64,000 bases of DNA from Melieria omissa (lineage: Eukaryota > Arthropoda > Insecta > Diptera > Ulidiidae): the NCBI GenBank assembly GCA_963971225.1, contig OZ020267.1, forward strand, positions 66,430,577 to 66,494,576. Direction: 5' to 3'. Below are positions 36,401 through 48,033 of the stretch, piece by piece. Made by a program: the position numbers and the translations under genes. The notes beneath the pieces were generated by a model that was not told the DNA's origin, did no database searches, and worked only from the letters and a program-made list of their open reading frames with translations. The stretch's first letter is position 1; the number at the start of each line of letters is the position of its first letter.

Positions 36401-39400
36401 TCAATAAATCCGCTGGTGCTTTTGTGTCTTTTTTGTTTTTGTCATTTTGCAATGTGCGTCGAACTGGCGCGTCGGCGTGGCGCTTCAACAGTTGATATGC
36501 AAATTGGCGTTGCACAAGTGTCGGACGCCATTTCATCCGCGATGCCGCGCCGACTGCATTTGGCCGGCTGTCCGTGTGGCGCTTTATTTGTTATTCAATT
36601 TATGACTACTTGTTAATTATATATTAATTTTAATTAGTTCATAACGATCGTAATGGCGTTAATTAAGTGCTTAGGCTTTCGGCCTCTAATGCAATTTCAC
36701 ACAATTTATGGGCGCATGTCTGCGAGTTGTCAGTTCTGTTTACTTTCCGCGCTGAAGGAAGTGGTTTTGCATTTTGCCGCAGCTCTTGTCATGGCTTTTG
36801 TTGTTGGACGCTAATTGTGATTGCGATTTGCATTGTGTACTTAATCAGTGGAAAATTGATTGGACAGCTTTCCGTTCCGTGCGGCAAAAGCCGCACCTGA
36901 CTGCGCGCTCGTGTTACATGTGTCTCGTTGCGCGCATTCGATTGGGAGGAGATGACGGCAGCACTTGGTTTCACATTCATTTATGCCAGATCCAAAACAA
37001 ACATTCACACAGTTACTTATTGCTTGTTAATATAGTGTTAATTAAATTATTGGCGATAAAGCAACGCAGCATAAATCATAAAATGTCCAGAGGTGTCTCA
37101 GTTACCAATTAGAAATTGTTATTCATGAATTGATATTGAAATCCGGTATCCTAAGACTAGTGTGGAGAAGCTAAAGATCCATTTTAAGAAGCAGGCAGTG
37201 CACAAAATACATTTAAAGTTAATGAAAATGAATACCAACTAGTCATATTGAATCATATGAACAAATGTATAAAATGTTAATTGTGTAGATTAATTCTTTG
37301 TATCGGACTTAATACGAAACTTTTGTAAAACATATTTTTTTTATGTGCAATATGTGTAGATCAACAACTGCACATAAAACACTAAACTTAATGACTATTC
37401 GAAATATTCACATGTGCAGCTGTTCCCAGTTTTGCCCGGTTTTGATTAATACACCCCTTTCAAAAGCCATTGAGCGAACAATTACGAAACCTTAACCCTG
37501 CACTTATCGGCGGCGCAAGTGAAATGACCGTCTCTCAGCAGCTTGTCAGAATTTCATATTCCATAGTTTCCAAACAGCGTTCAAACATCCAACTGCAAGA
37601 AACGCTACAAATATTTATCAATCAGTGACACAAAATATCAACTCATTAATTTGCTCACCACCAGCATTCATTCATCATTCATTCAACAACACAATTGCAC
37701 AGAATAGCAGTGCACCATAAACGCCTTGCTGGCTGCCACTTTAGCCCACAAAATCCCACAACCCCTTTCACAGACCGCCAACTCACCAGTCAGCCAGAAG
37801 TGCCAGCGAACGAGCAGAACGATGCTAATGAGTAACATATACTCCGGTCGGCTGAAAGATGCAGCCGACATGAATCTGTGTGACCAGCGCCGCCAAGCGA
37901 CTGCATACATTTTTATGATAAATGTGCGCCCTCAATATGGGTTCAAAGAGTATCTATTTGCATACGCACAGCCGTGGAGCGAATCTTCTCGCACTCCGCA
38001 GCGCCTAAAAATATCGCCCGACAAATCGTTTCAGATTTTTCATGCGCATAAACAAGAAATTAACAATAATTGAGGCATGCAGCAAGACAACACGAATTAC
38101 GGCCACTCCATTAAACTGCAACCCGGCGCAGCATCCATCTCATCCAATGGAACTGGAACTGGAGCTGATACTGGACCTGGTGCTGCTGTCGCCATTGGCG
38201 GCAGCGTGTAGCTGCGAATAGCAAAGCGGACGAATGTGCAATATGCCGCAAGGGGCATTGATGCTAAGCGTTGAAATCACACATAATGCGTCATACATCA
38301 AAACACACGCACACAGAATAAATGCATTCAAAATTGTATTCTAATTGCAGCGGCAGTACTAGCAGCAGCAGCCGTATCGACAATAGAGGCGCGCTGCAGC
38401 AACATCGAAAGAAGCCGCCCCACAGCTCAACACAGACGAGAACAACGCGTAGAACACAACAGTTGAGACAAGTCGAATTGAATGGATTGACTGCGTGCGC
38501 TCAGCTGTCAAATATCGTGTCATCAATCAGTCAAACATGCGCAACAACATGAAGTTTGCATGTGCTGCGTTTGTGTTACCCAAAATGTTGCAACACTTGC
38601 ACTACAGCCAATAAAACTACAAACGCGTCGGCAGACACGTCTCGAATATAAAGCGACCCAGCGGCTCACTGAGGTTTAATGTCAAATTAGGCATTGTTGC
38701 TGGCATAGCTTATTTTACTACAAGTTCGTTACATGCCCACGGGGTAGGAACCATGCGTAGTCGTCAGATGTTGGCAGTTATATGGCAGCGTAGTGAAAAG
38801 ATTAGAAGATTTGAAGTGGCAATGAAAGATCGCGAGGAAGCATTCACGCACGAAATTGTTGCGTTAAACTTTGAATATGTTTTGTTGCAATGTTGCAAGA
38901 GCTGTGGCAAGATGTTGTTTGGATTAGCGAGTGAAAACATTGAATCGGGCATATAGTTCAGTGTCATGCTATGTAGGTAGTTGTAGTGTAGGAGCTGTCA
39001 GAATCAGCTGATCCCAATGGCTTTGCAGTGAATAAGTAAACTGAATAAGGAAACATTGTTCCGAAAATGAATCGGAAAATGTTATTACAGTTGCTTTGTT
39101 GATGTTACTTGTTACGTCACTGACACTGATTGGACTAAACGTTCCAGTCGTTGACACTGGCAGGGTTTAACATATCCACTAGTAAAGGAACTGAAAAATG
39201 AAACAGTTGGTGTGAAACTCCAACAATTGTCTTTGCAACAAATCTTTCGAAGTATTAAAACAAGTTTGTATTCCATGGATTATGTGTTAGCAACAACCTC
39301 TTTGTATAAATAGCGAAATGCGTTAATCCAAAATTATTTTATGGATCATTGGTAATTTGTTTTCATGTAGTTTAGATTAAGAAAGTTCTCATCAGCCCCG

Positions 39401-42271
39401 TTCTATAATATGGTGCAGATATTTTTCCAAATTGGGTGTCTTAATATATAACACAGGGCATACAAATATACTACAAGTATTCTTATGTTTTGATTGTGCT
39501 TCTGTTTCAGAAAAAATATATGCCAATGTATCCAATTTATAGACGAAAAATATTTACAAGTTAAACCATAAAGTTCATATGAAGTCGTCGTATCGTTTTA
39601 CATAATCTCGTCATTTGCATAGGTGTCTACTGCATGCTATCAACACATCTTTAGCACATTTTCAAATAAGCTCATTAAGATTTTAAGCACCTGGAAGAGC
39701 TTTACAGATGTTGGCCGCCGCAATTTATTGTATATCTTTCGAGCACAAGACCACAACCGACCTGTGTAAATTTAACGCAACCGAGATTGAAAGTAACGAT
39801 ACAACACGTATACGTGTTTGTAACTTGATTTATCTCTTTATTATCATATCAAGTTCGATTTGGGGGGGAAAAAGAAAGTGTTTGACATTTTAATGTAATA
39901 TTTGTTGTTGGTGCATTCACACACTAAATGCCGCAAATACGATTAACGATAACAGTAACAATAAAATATGCATACGGCTGCATAAATTACATTACAGGGC
40001 CGTCTGTATGAATATTTGGGTTTTATTATGAACGCGCCGCGCCACACAATGACACCCACGCCGGCGCAGTTCGATCTTTAATAAAGCTCAAGGCGCAATT
40101 CCCAGCGCGGCTGACAGCGGTGGCAGCAAGAAACAATAAAACTTCTAAAACAGCCATAAATCTGATATACTAACGAGATAATAATTTTCGGGATTTATGA
40201 TCGGCGCGCAAACGCAATCGAATCGAAAATATGTGAAAAGCGTTTGTCGCCGCCGCAGCTGCAGTGTCGCGGTGACGCGATCGATGAGCGCCGGGTGACG
40301 TTTCGTTTGCCGTGACCAATGGGCAATTCTCAAAAATGAAGCGCATTGGAAGGTGAGGAAATACCCCTCCCATCGCATTGCCACTGACAATGGCAACAAT
40401 ACTAAAAGTAAAAAAAAATTAAATATAAAAGAATGAGCGTACGTAAGAATCAGTCGTTATCTGGCCGCATAATTTTCTTTGAATTTCTTTATAATCAAAT
40501 TTTTGTACGACGCGCGCAATGTGTAGCGGCCCATTGTGCGGTGGCTGTGAACTGAATGCGGCTGGAGTGCGGCCGTGGTGCTAATGGCGATCTTTGGATT
40601 ATTGGCCGCGGCGCTGCCAATGAAGCTGATGCATCGACTTACTTTTATTGAATTGTACCGAAGGCACACAGTTGAATGCGATGAAGAACAAGCGCAGCCA
40701 CAGACAAAGCCGAACAAATAAACAGACACAATAATAAAAACAAAGCAAAAAACGGGGTAAATCAATGACCAAAAATTTCCAAGCCACACAGGCGCGCAGG
40801 CGCACAGTGCAGCAAGCACGAGATGGACCACAAGGAGCCGTCATAGCGGTGGTCGTTTGTGATGGCGGCGCGTACATATGGTGGCAATGTGTCATGCTGT
40901 ACACACACACACATATATATTAAATTGTTGATCGGCACGTCTGTCACGTTCGTTGGTGCGGCTGCCGTCTGTCGGTGCTTGACTTGAATTTGAATGCATT
41001 GACATTTGACGTTAATAAGAAAGTTTAGTCCGTTTATTTATGTGACGCTTTCACATTCGCCTGTGGTCAATTCTATGCTCTGGTCTTGTTCTTCCTGTTC
41101 TTAATTTCGTTTCGGCGTACTTTCGAAGGTTTGACTCAGTCAAACGGCAGCGGGCGGGTGCTAACGAAAATCGGCACATCTTCAAATTGAAAGAGACAAA
41201 TGACACATGACACATTTATTAAACGACAATAACACTTCAGCGTACACTGCGCCCAACTTGCGTGCGATTTCGCTTTCGTGCGGTCGGCACGTTCGTGCAA
41301 TATCCAATATCTAATAGCAGACGTTTTTTTGGCACAGAACTCATATTTCACCACACAAATGGCCAATGTGCCAATTGAAATTCCCGCTGGCACTCGGCAA
41401 ATGCGGAGAACTTTTTTCATCAAAAAGTATAAATACAAATTTTAGTAACTGATACATTAAAAACATATAATTATTATTATTGCCAATTATGCTCATAAAT
41501 TAAATTGGCTCCTGACCATGCACGGTGAATATTTTATTTGTTGATAAAATTTTCAGCAACGTTTTATGAATGTCATAGTCGTAGGCACATAAAAATTGAT
41601 TTTAATCGCGCAATTGAAATGATTCAACTGATTTTCATGCATTTTGCATACAAATATAGAATTTCTTTAAGGTGATGAAGTGTGCAATTTAAATCATTTA
41701 CTTTATGATTTCTGCACATTTCAGTCACATTACAAGGATAATTTAAGTAATGTATGAAGATCAAGTGAAGTTTGGGCTGGGGAGGTCTCAAAGATGGTTG
41801 AAAATACAGGACAATAAATTGGGAATTTTAACGTTATGACGCTGTAAGTGAGGTCATATGGATTGAAGCTAAGGTCGAGGATAAGATCAGAGATATGATT
41901 CCTGTACATGCAATTTGTTCTACTTCTGTCGTTAAGTCACTGGATGGGATAAACGTTTACTTAAATATGGTTTGTAAAGGTTGTGTTGTTGCAGCATTAA
42001 AAAAAGAATACTTTTTCTTTAAATCGATACATATTTTGCTATTGAGTTATCGCTTGGAAAATTCTTAGAACGGGGAATAAACAATAGGAATGAATTTTTA
42101 ATATTATTTCCATATAGCGATAAAAGCACAGATGTATAATGTTATCTCTAGTGCTGTTTTTAGACAATCATCTGTTCATATTCAAGATTCAATACTTTTT
42201 TTTTTTGCAATATTCAGATACGAAACCGATTTATTTTTTTAGAGTCTAATATTCACATTGGGCTCTATTTA
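30450..42271. other. Long non-coding interval, no gene recognised
   Basis: Nearly 12 kb with no frame showing a known domain. Base composition shifts between AT-rich stretches and GC-richer patches (about 31.6-34.7, 35.2-36.6, 37.7-38.6 and 40.0-41.4 kb). The patches hold degenerate CAG/GTT and GCGC words and CA tracts (32329-32352, 40904-40916). The short frame at 38753-38956 (+, 67 codons, MRSRQMLAVIWQRSEKIRRF at its start) is open but unrecognised. The interval could be regulatory or intronic for a gene outside the window. Confidence 0.45.
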
Positions 42272-43502
42272 ACACTTCGTTCAATAATGTGTGTGACTGA
42301 CACATAGATGGCGGCACTAATACTAAATCAATATTTTTTTTCGAAATTGTGAACCTTTCTAGGCTTACTGTCAAAATTATATGTCAATCCGACCATTAGT
42401 TTACAAGTTACAGTGCTTTAAGTGACACTACTTTTGAGTTTTCAAAAAAAATGAATTTAAAGCAATTCCGTGTGCTGATTTATCATTGTTTTTTAATGAA
42501 AAAAAATACTGTTCAATGCCAGGAATGGCTTGAAAAACATTATTCGGACTCTGCTCCATCAAAAAGAACCATTTGTTATTGGTATGCCGAATTCAAACGT
42601 GGTCGTACAGACACCGATGACATTCCATCTACTGGACGGCCAAATGACGCTGTTATTCCGGAAAACGTTGAAAAAACACTGAAAATCATTATGTCCGACC
42701 GTAAAGTGAAAGTGGGGGAGATTGCTGACATTCTAAAGATATCAGCAGGCAGTGTACACACCATAATACACGAACATTTGGTTATGAAAAAGGTGTTTTC
42801 GAAATGGGTGCCGCGTTTGCTCACACCGGAGCAAAAACAACAACGAATCGATGATTCAAAGAGCTGTTTGGACACAATGGATGAAACATGGATCCACCAT
42901 TTCACTCCAGAGTCAAATCGGCAGTCTGCTGAGTGGCATGCAACCGGTGAAAGCCGCCCAAAGCGTCCAAAGGCACAAACATCGGCTGGCAAGGTTATGG
43001 CGTCAGTGTTTTGGGATGTGCACGGAATAATATTCATCGACTATCTTGAGAAAGGGAAAACAATCAATAGCGACTATTATATAGCGTTGTTGGAACGTTT
43101 GAAAGAAGAAATCGCGATTAAGCGGCCCCATATGAAGAAGAAAAAAGTGTTGTTTCACCAAGTCGATGAAAACGATGGCAAAAATGCATGAATTGGGCTT
43201 CGAATTGCTTCCTCATCCCCCGTATTCTCCAGATCTGGCCCCCAGCGACTACTGGCTCTTCGCAGACCTCAAAAAGATGCTCCGTGGTAAGAGATTTGGC
43301 TCAAATGATGAAGTAATCGCCGAAACTAACGCCTATTTTGAAGGCAAAGAAAAATCGTTCTACAAAGGCGTTATCGAAAGATTGGAAAAGCGTTGGAATG
43401 ATTGTATCTCCCTAAAAGGGGACTATGTTGATGAATAAAAACGAATTTTGGCAAAAAAATGTGTTTTAATTAGTTAGTCACACACATTATTGAACGAAGT
43501 GT
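42272..43502 (+). mobile_element. Mariner element, inactive, probably irritans group
   Basis: A 1,231-bp element is flanked by TA (42270-42271 and 43503-43504). Its terminal inverted repeats start ACACTTCGTTCAATAATGTG and match for about 27 bp. It carries one broken transposase gene. The subgroup is judged from the style of the C-terminal half. Confidence 0.93.
42451..43438 (+). pseudogene. Mariner transposase, two internal deletions
   Basis: The N-terminal half is intact (MNLKQFRVLIYHCFLMKKNT, HTH regions, WVPRLLTPEQKQQR). A deletion of about 17 codons near 42872 joins DSKSCLDT directly to MDETWIHHF, keeping the first catalytic Asp and its frame. A second deletion just after 43161 removes the region of the second catalytic Asp and shifts the frame. 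The C-terminal part resumes in another frame at 43166 (LPHPPYSPDLAPSDYWLF with the third Asp of the DD34D triad) and ends YVDE at 43438. It cannot make active transposase. Confidence 0.92.
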
Positions 43503-43604
43503 TAGTTGCCAATATTTGTATAATGCCTACTGGCATTTAACTTCCTTTACAAAAAGTTGCAAATAAATCCCCAAAAATATGGAAGCCTTGTGTAGCTCTT
43601 AACT

Positions 43605-43677
43605 TGTTTTCGCCCAGGTTCGAACTGAGGACCTTGTGCGTGTGAAGCACACGTGATAACCACTACACTACGAAAAC
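43605..43677 (-). tRNA. tRNA-Val (CAC), copy 1, with compensated acceptor stem
   Basis: A complete cloverleaf reads GTTTTCGTAGTGTAGTGG on the minus strand. The anticodon loop is TTCACAC and the T arm contains GTTCGAACC. The acceptor stem is GTTTTCG with CGAAAAC, against GTTTCCG/CGGAAAC in copies 2 and 3, so one C-G pair became T-A by a double change. A run of T (CCAAAAATATGG on the + strand, about 43571) may serve as terminator. Confidence 0.93.
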
Positions 43678-43910
43678 GATAACGTCCACTATACAATTTC
43701 GAATTTTGAGATTTTGTTTTAAAGCAGAAGATTAGTGTTTAGGGAGACTAAATTAAAAAAGCCAATAAAAGTAAGTTAACAGCTATACAGTTTTCTATTT
43801 AATTTTGAAGCATAAACTTATATCTTAGTAATGGTTTAAAGTAGAATTATTTTGAGTCTAAAAGTAAAAAAAAATTAAAAATTTCCGAAACGCCCATTGA
43901 CGATCGCTCT

Positions 43911-43983
43911 TGTTTCCGCCCAGGTTCGAACTGAGGACCTTGTGCGTGTGAAGCACACGTGATAACCACTACACTACGGAAAC
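43911..43983 (-). tRNA. tRNA-Val (CAC), copy 2
   Basis: Same orientation as copy 1. The body is identical, with acceptor stem GTTTCCG/CGGAAAC and anticodon CAC in loop TTCACAC. The A and B boxes are intact. Confidence 0.95.
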
Positions 43984-44353
43984 TCTTAGTCATCGTTGGC
44001 ACCAGTTCCTATCTCACTAACACCAGGCAAATAGACAAAAAACTATTTGAAAAAGTCATTCCAAATAAATTATGCTATTTCCAGAGTATGTGTAAACACT
44101 AAATTAAACGGATTTCAAGCAACGAGATAACAATAAAAGTGTGTTTCAATTGAGCGGGTTAGAGTGCTTCATGCACATGACTTGGAAGCTTTATCTGTTC
44201 CAATTGACGCAGACGGGCGCAAATTGATCAAATTCATGATAAATCTTATATTCAAAGCAATTAAAATTTAATTATGAAAACATTGGTTTTATTTATGATC
44301 TACTTTAAATGCTCACCAACTGATGTCTGCCATTGGGCAAATGGTCAGTAAGA

Positions 44354-44426
44354 GTTTCCGTAGTGTAGTGGTTATCACGTGTGCTTCACACGCACAAGGT
44401 CCTCAGTTCGAACCTGGGCGGAAACA
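44354..44426 (+). tRNA. tRNA-Val (CAC), copy 3
   Basis: Opposite strand to copies 1 and 2. GTTTCCGTAGTGTAGTGG starts at 44354 and the gene ends CGGAAAC plus discriminator A. The anticodon is CAC, and a run of seven T at about 44437 is the likely pol III terminator. Confidence 0.96.
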
Positions 44427-46009
44427 ACCAGAGAGTAGTTTTTTTATGCTTTTTATACATTGTACAACTGCGTCTGCATGTCTTTGAACTCAACGCATAT
44501 TAAAAGTTTATATTTGACAAGTGCAGCTAAGCGTCAGATTAGATTCAAAAGCAACAAACGCTAAAGAATAAACAATCCAACAAATGCGGCTAACCATAAG
44601 CACATTCCAGCATTTACATATTTGACGGTGCCTACCCCAACTCGGCGAATGGTTCGTGTTCTTCTTCCTACGTGAGCTTGTTAACTCCATTCACCAATTC
44701 AAGATCAGCGAGCAGTTAGTGTTATCGTGGCGTGTGGCAACGATGCTGGCAGTCACAAACACACCTGGGTTTATGTGATTTTAATGTGATATTTTATGAA
44801 CGGCAATGTTGATATATGGCTGTGCAACATTGTGTTGTCAATGTCAGCTGAAACAAATGTGGCTACGTGGGTGACTGCAGTCAGCTCAGAATTAGTCGGC
44901 GCTATAAAATCAAAAGTCTTGAACTTGAATTTTTATATTAGCTGAAGAGTGAACGAGCATGCCACCCATATGGAAGGCAGAGCACGTGTTGGAGAGCCAT
45001 AGTTGTTGCATAATAATGGAAATAGCCATTGTATTTCTTTTCCGAATTTGAATTTGTGCTTTAATGGCTCTAGCTGTAAAGGATATTCGATTTCTAAATA
45101 AGACCATGTTTTGACTACTTTTGATGGAATATTAAATTATATGTTTACTTATTTATAAACTTTTAATTCATATATTGTTTATTTGCCATATATTAAAATA
45201 CAATTTTAAATGATGTAATATCTGTGTAATATTTTCATAACTTTAGCGAAGCACATTTGTCCCACATTTATTTTCAGCTGCAATTACGTTATGCTGAAAA
45301 AGCTTAGTTTTTAAATAAAATGTAAAAGCTTTTCAACTTTTTTGCTCTCTTTGAGATGATAAGATTTTAACCACTGGGTAAAAATTATAAGCGCTGTGTG
45401 GTGTATGCACTTTGGGAGCGCGCGACAATCTCGAGACTTAGGTTCAAATGTCCTCAGTTCCCTTCACTTTTTTGATTGTTGAGTAATAGCAACACAGTGC
45501 TAATGGTTCAAATTAAATGGCTTCCCATACTTTAAAAGTTGAAATATTTATATTAATTTTTGCTATTTCAATCGGCGATTTTTGCAATATCTTAAACCGG
45601 TTTAAGCAAACAAATCAATTTTTGCAAGCTCTTTTTTAAGTTCAAATATTGCATATTTGAAGAAATTTTATGTAAATTTTGTAGTAAATTATTAACTTTA
45701 GTAAGAATAGTGAAACCTAATATAAATATTAGGAGCATCACTTAGTTGCATTAGTTTGAGAATTTCACTGTATATCAGCTAAGACATTTTGAGCAAATCT
45801 ACTATATATTAAAATTTAGCAATAATTATTCAAGTCGTCTTTAATTACAAAGATTCAAGGACGGCAGGAAAAGAGAGAGAGCGCCAGGATTTGTATGCAG
45901 ATGTGCCAGTACACCTCTGCTCAACAAGTGACGTTTGGATGCCATGTTTTCACATAAAATGAATCTTAAGTTAAATTAATCTTAACTATAACAACCAATG
46001 AATCAATCT
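44427..46009. other. Intergenic, no gene recognised
   Basis: AT-rich sequence without recognisable coding. It includes a perfect 16-bp palindrome CTTAAACCGGTTTAAG at 45591-45606. Confidence 0.5.
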
Positions 46010-46175
46010 AAGGTTAGATAAGGTTACGGTGGCTGTTTGGGCATGTGACTTGCCGAAAGACACACTTAGGCCATCGCGAATGGCCGTTGTGATACTGCAA
46101 GGAGGGGATCTGTCTTACTGCAAGTCGAAGAGCTTAAACCAGTCAATTCGAATTGTGGGTGAACCCTAGCAAGTC
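46010..46175 (-). mobile_element. Fragment of a LINE or SINE 3' end
   Basis: On the minus strand it runs towards a tail CAAACAGCCACCGTAACC followed by TTATCTAACCTTAG. This resembles the tail of the SINE at 28500 (CAGCCACCGCAACCTAACC). No coding remains. The left-hand limit is a guess. Confidence 0.45.
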
Positions 46176-46606
46176 CTTGATCTTGACTTAGCTGAGGTCA
46201 TTCAAGGTGTCGAACGAGCGCATATAAGCATGTTTACTATAAGAAATCATTAAAATTAGATGCGAATTAGTCTGTAATGATGCAAGTAGAATGCAAGTTA
46301 CAAAACGCAAATTACAGTGTAACAACTCGCTAAAAGTCTGAATTATCGACAGCAGACACAATACGAACAGCAGCCGATAACAATATCTCAAAGCGCTTTT
46401 TAATTGCTCGCTGCTTGCAATGAATACAAACAAAATCATGAACAAAATTTAAATGCATTGAAACTTGTTACTGTTGCTCTGCTGGTTTTCACGACTTAAC
46501 CAACAATTAAACTTTGTATTTTTATGGTTTTGTTTGATTTTTGTGTGTCTATTCTAAAAAACAAAACACTTATCACTTTTGCGCTACTGTTGGCATATAT
46601 GTACAT

Positions 46607-47270
46607 TAGGGCGGGTTAATTTTTTTTTTGATGAAGCGTATAGCAAAAACGTAATCTATAGGTGATTCTGAGAAATTTTGCTCAAGAGACCATAGCTCTA
46701 AGTCGGATTTGGAGCCCCCCAAAATTTCAAAATAGATATTTTTCAATATATACATAGAATAATTTAATTAAATTCGTCATAAAATCAGATAGAGTTATAT
46801 AGTAGATTTCTCAATCTGGGCTTGTTTGAAAGGTATTTTTATCACCTTTCAGAATCTGTATTGATACCAATATTTTTTTTATGTTTAGTAGACATGTTAG
46901 GAATTTTTTGTCGAAAAATAGCCTAAAATGAACTTTTAACTAATAAATTCCGAATTTTCTTCGATTTTTTTCGATAATTTTTTTTTTGCAGATTATGAAA
47001 GTTAAGATAATTTCCAATAACTTTTATTACGATCAATTTCTTGTTTTCGAACTCCTTTTTGTAGGAAAATCGATCTGAAAAAATCAACATTTTCAAGGTT
47101 TCAACAAAAAGACACTATTTTTACAATATCTATTTTGGAATTTTGGGGGGCTCCAAATCCGATTTAGAGCTATGGTCTCTTGAGCAAAATTTCTCAGAAT
47201 CACCTATAGATTACGTTTTTGCTATGCGCTTCATAAAAAAAAACCGTTCCATACAATTTGACCCGCCCTA
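46607..47270. mobile_element. hAT-type foldback MITE
   Basis: TAGGGCGGGT and ACCCGCCCTA ends are flanked by a perfect 8-bp duplication ATGTACAT (46599-46606 and 47271-47278). Long inverted arms of about 130-150 bp carry, for example, CTATAGGTGATTCTGAGAAA at the left and its complement at about 47195. 664 bp, no transposase. The target duplication is itself palindromic. Confidence 0.9.
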
Positions 47271-48033
47271 ATGTACATACAGAGGAATTTCTCTATGTTT
47301 ATGTATTAGAATTTTTCTGCGGTTCAATAAAAATGAGGGAAGTCCTTACGGAGAGCTCTTTCCCATGGAAACTTTAGGTAAAGGTAGATAGAAAAAATAA
47401 ATATTGTACAACAATTCAAAATGCATGAAAACAACAAACGACACTTAGATGGAGTGGCCAAACTTTTTCGAGGCAAAAGAAGATACCTCAGACAGGAACT
47501 TTAAAATTTTTAGGTATCACAACCTGTTCGCTATCTATACTTGGGCCGTCAGTCCGTAGCAAAATTATTATATACTTTCAATTATATAGTATAAACATAA
47601 ATTGGGTCGTAAAAGAGATGATGTTGCAAGTTAATTAAATACTCTAAACTCTGCTCTACTCGAAATTCGGTTTATACATACATGTGCACCTAAAACTCAG
47701 CTCGGATTGTCATAATTTCAGCTATCAGCTATTTCACTATCAGCACATACAAACACAATCATAATGTTAACAAAAATACATAAATCGTTGCCATGCCGCA
47801 TGCCAGCATGTCGAAGACAACTATTTATAGTATTCTGCATTATTTGTCTTATCAGCGGCGTCAATTGTCGACAAGTGTCGTCTGTAGCGTGCAAATTATG
47901 AAGATCAACCTTGACCACTGTATATGACTTGCTTGGAACTGACTGTTGTGGGATTTTTGTTTAGTTTACGCTCATCGTTGGCGGCGACCAGAAATACTCG
48001 AAAACTTCGAGACGGCACAACATCAGAACAACA

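Noticed and set aside
45370..45470. Possible tRNA-like segment with GGTTCAAATGTCC
   Set aside because: No matching A box, D arm or acceptor stem can be built around it.
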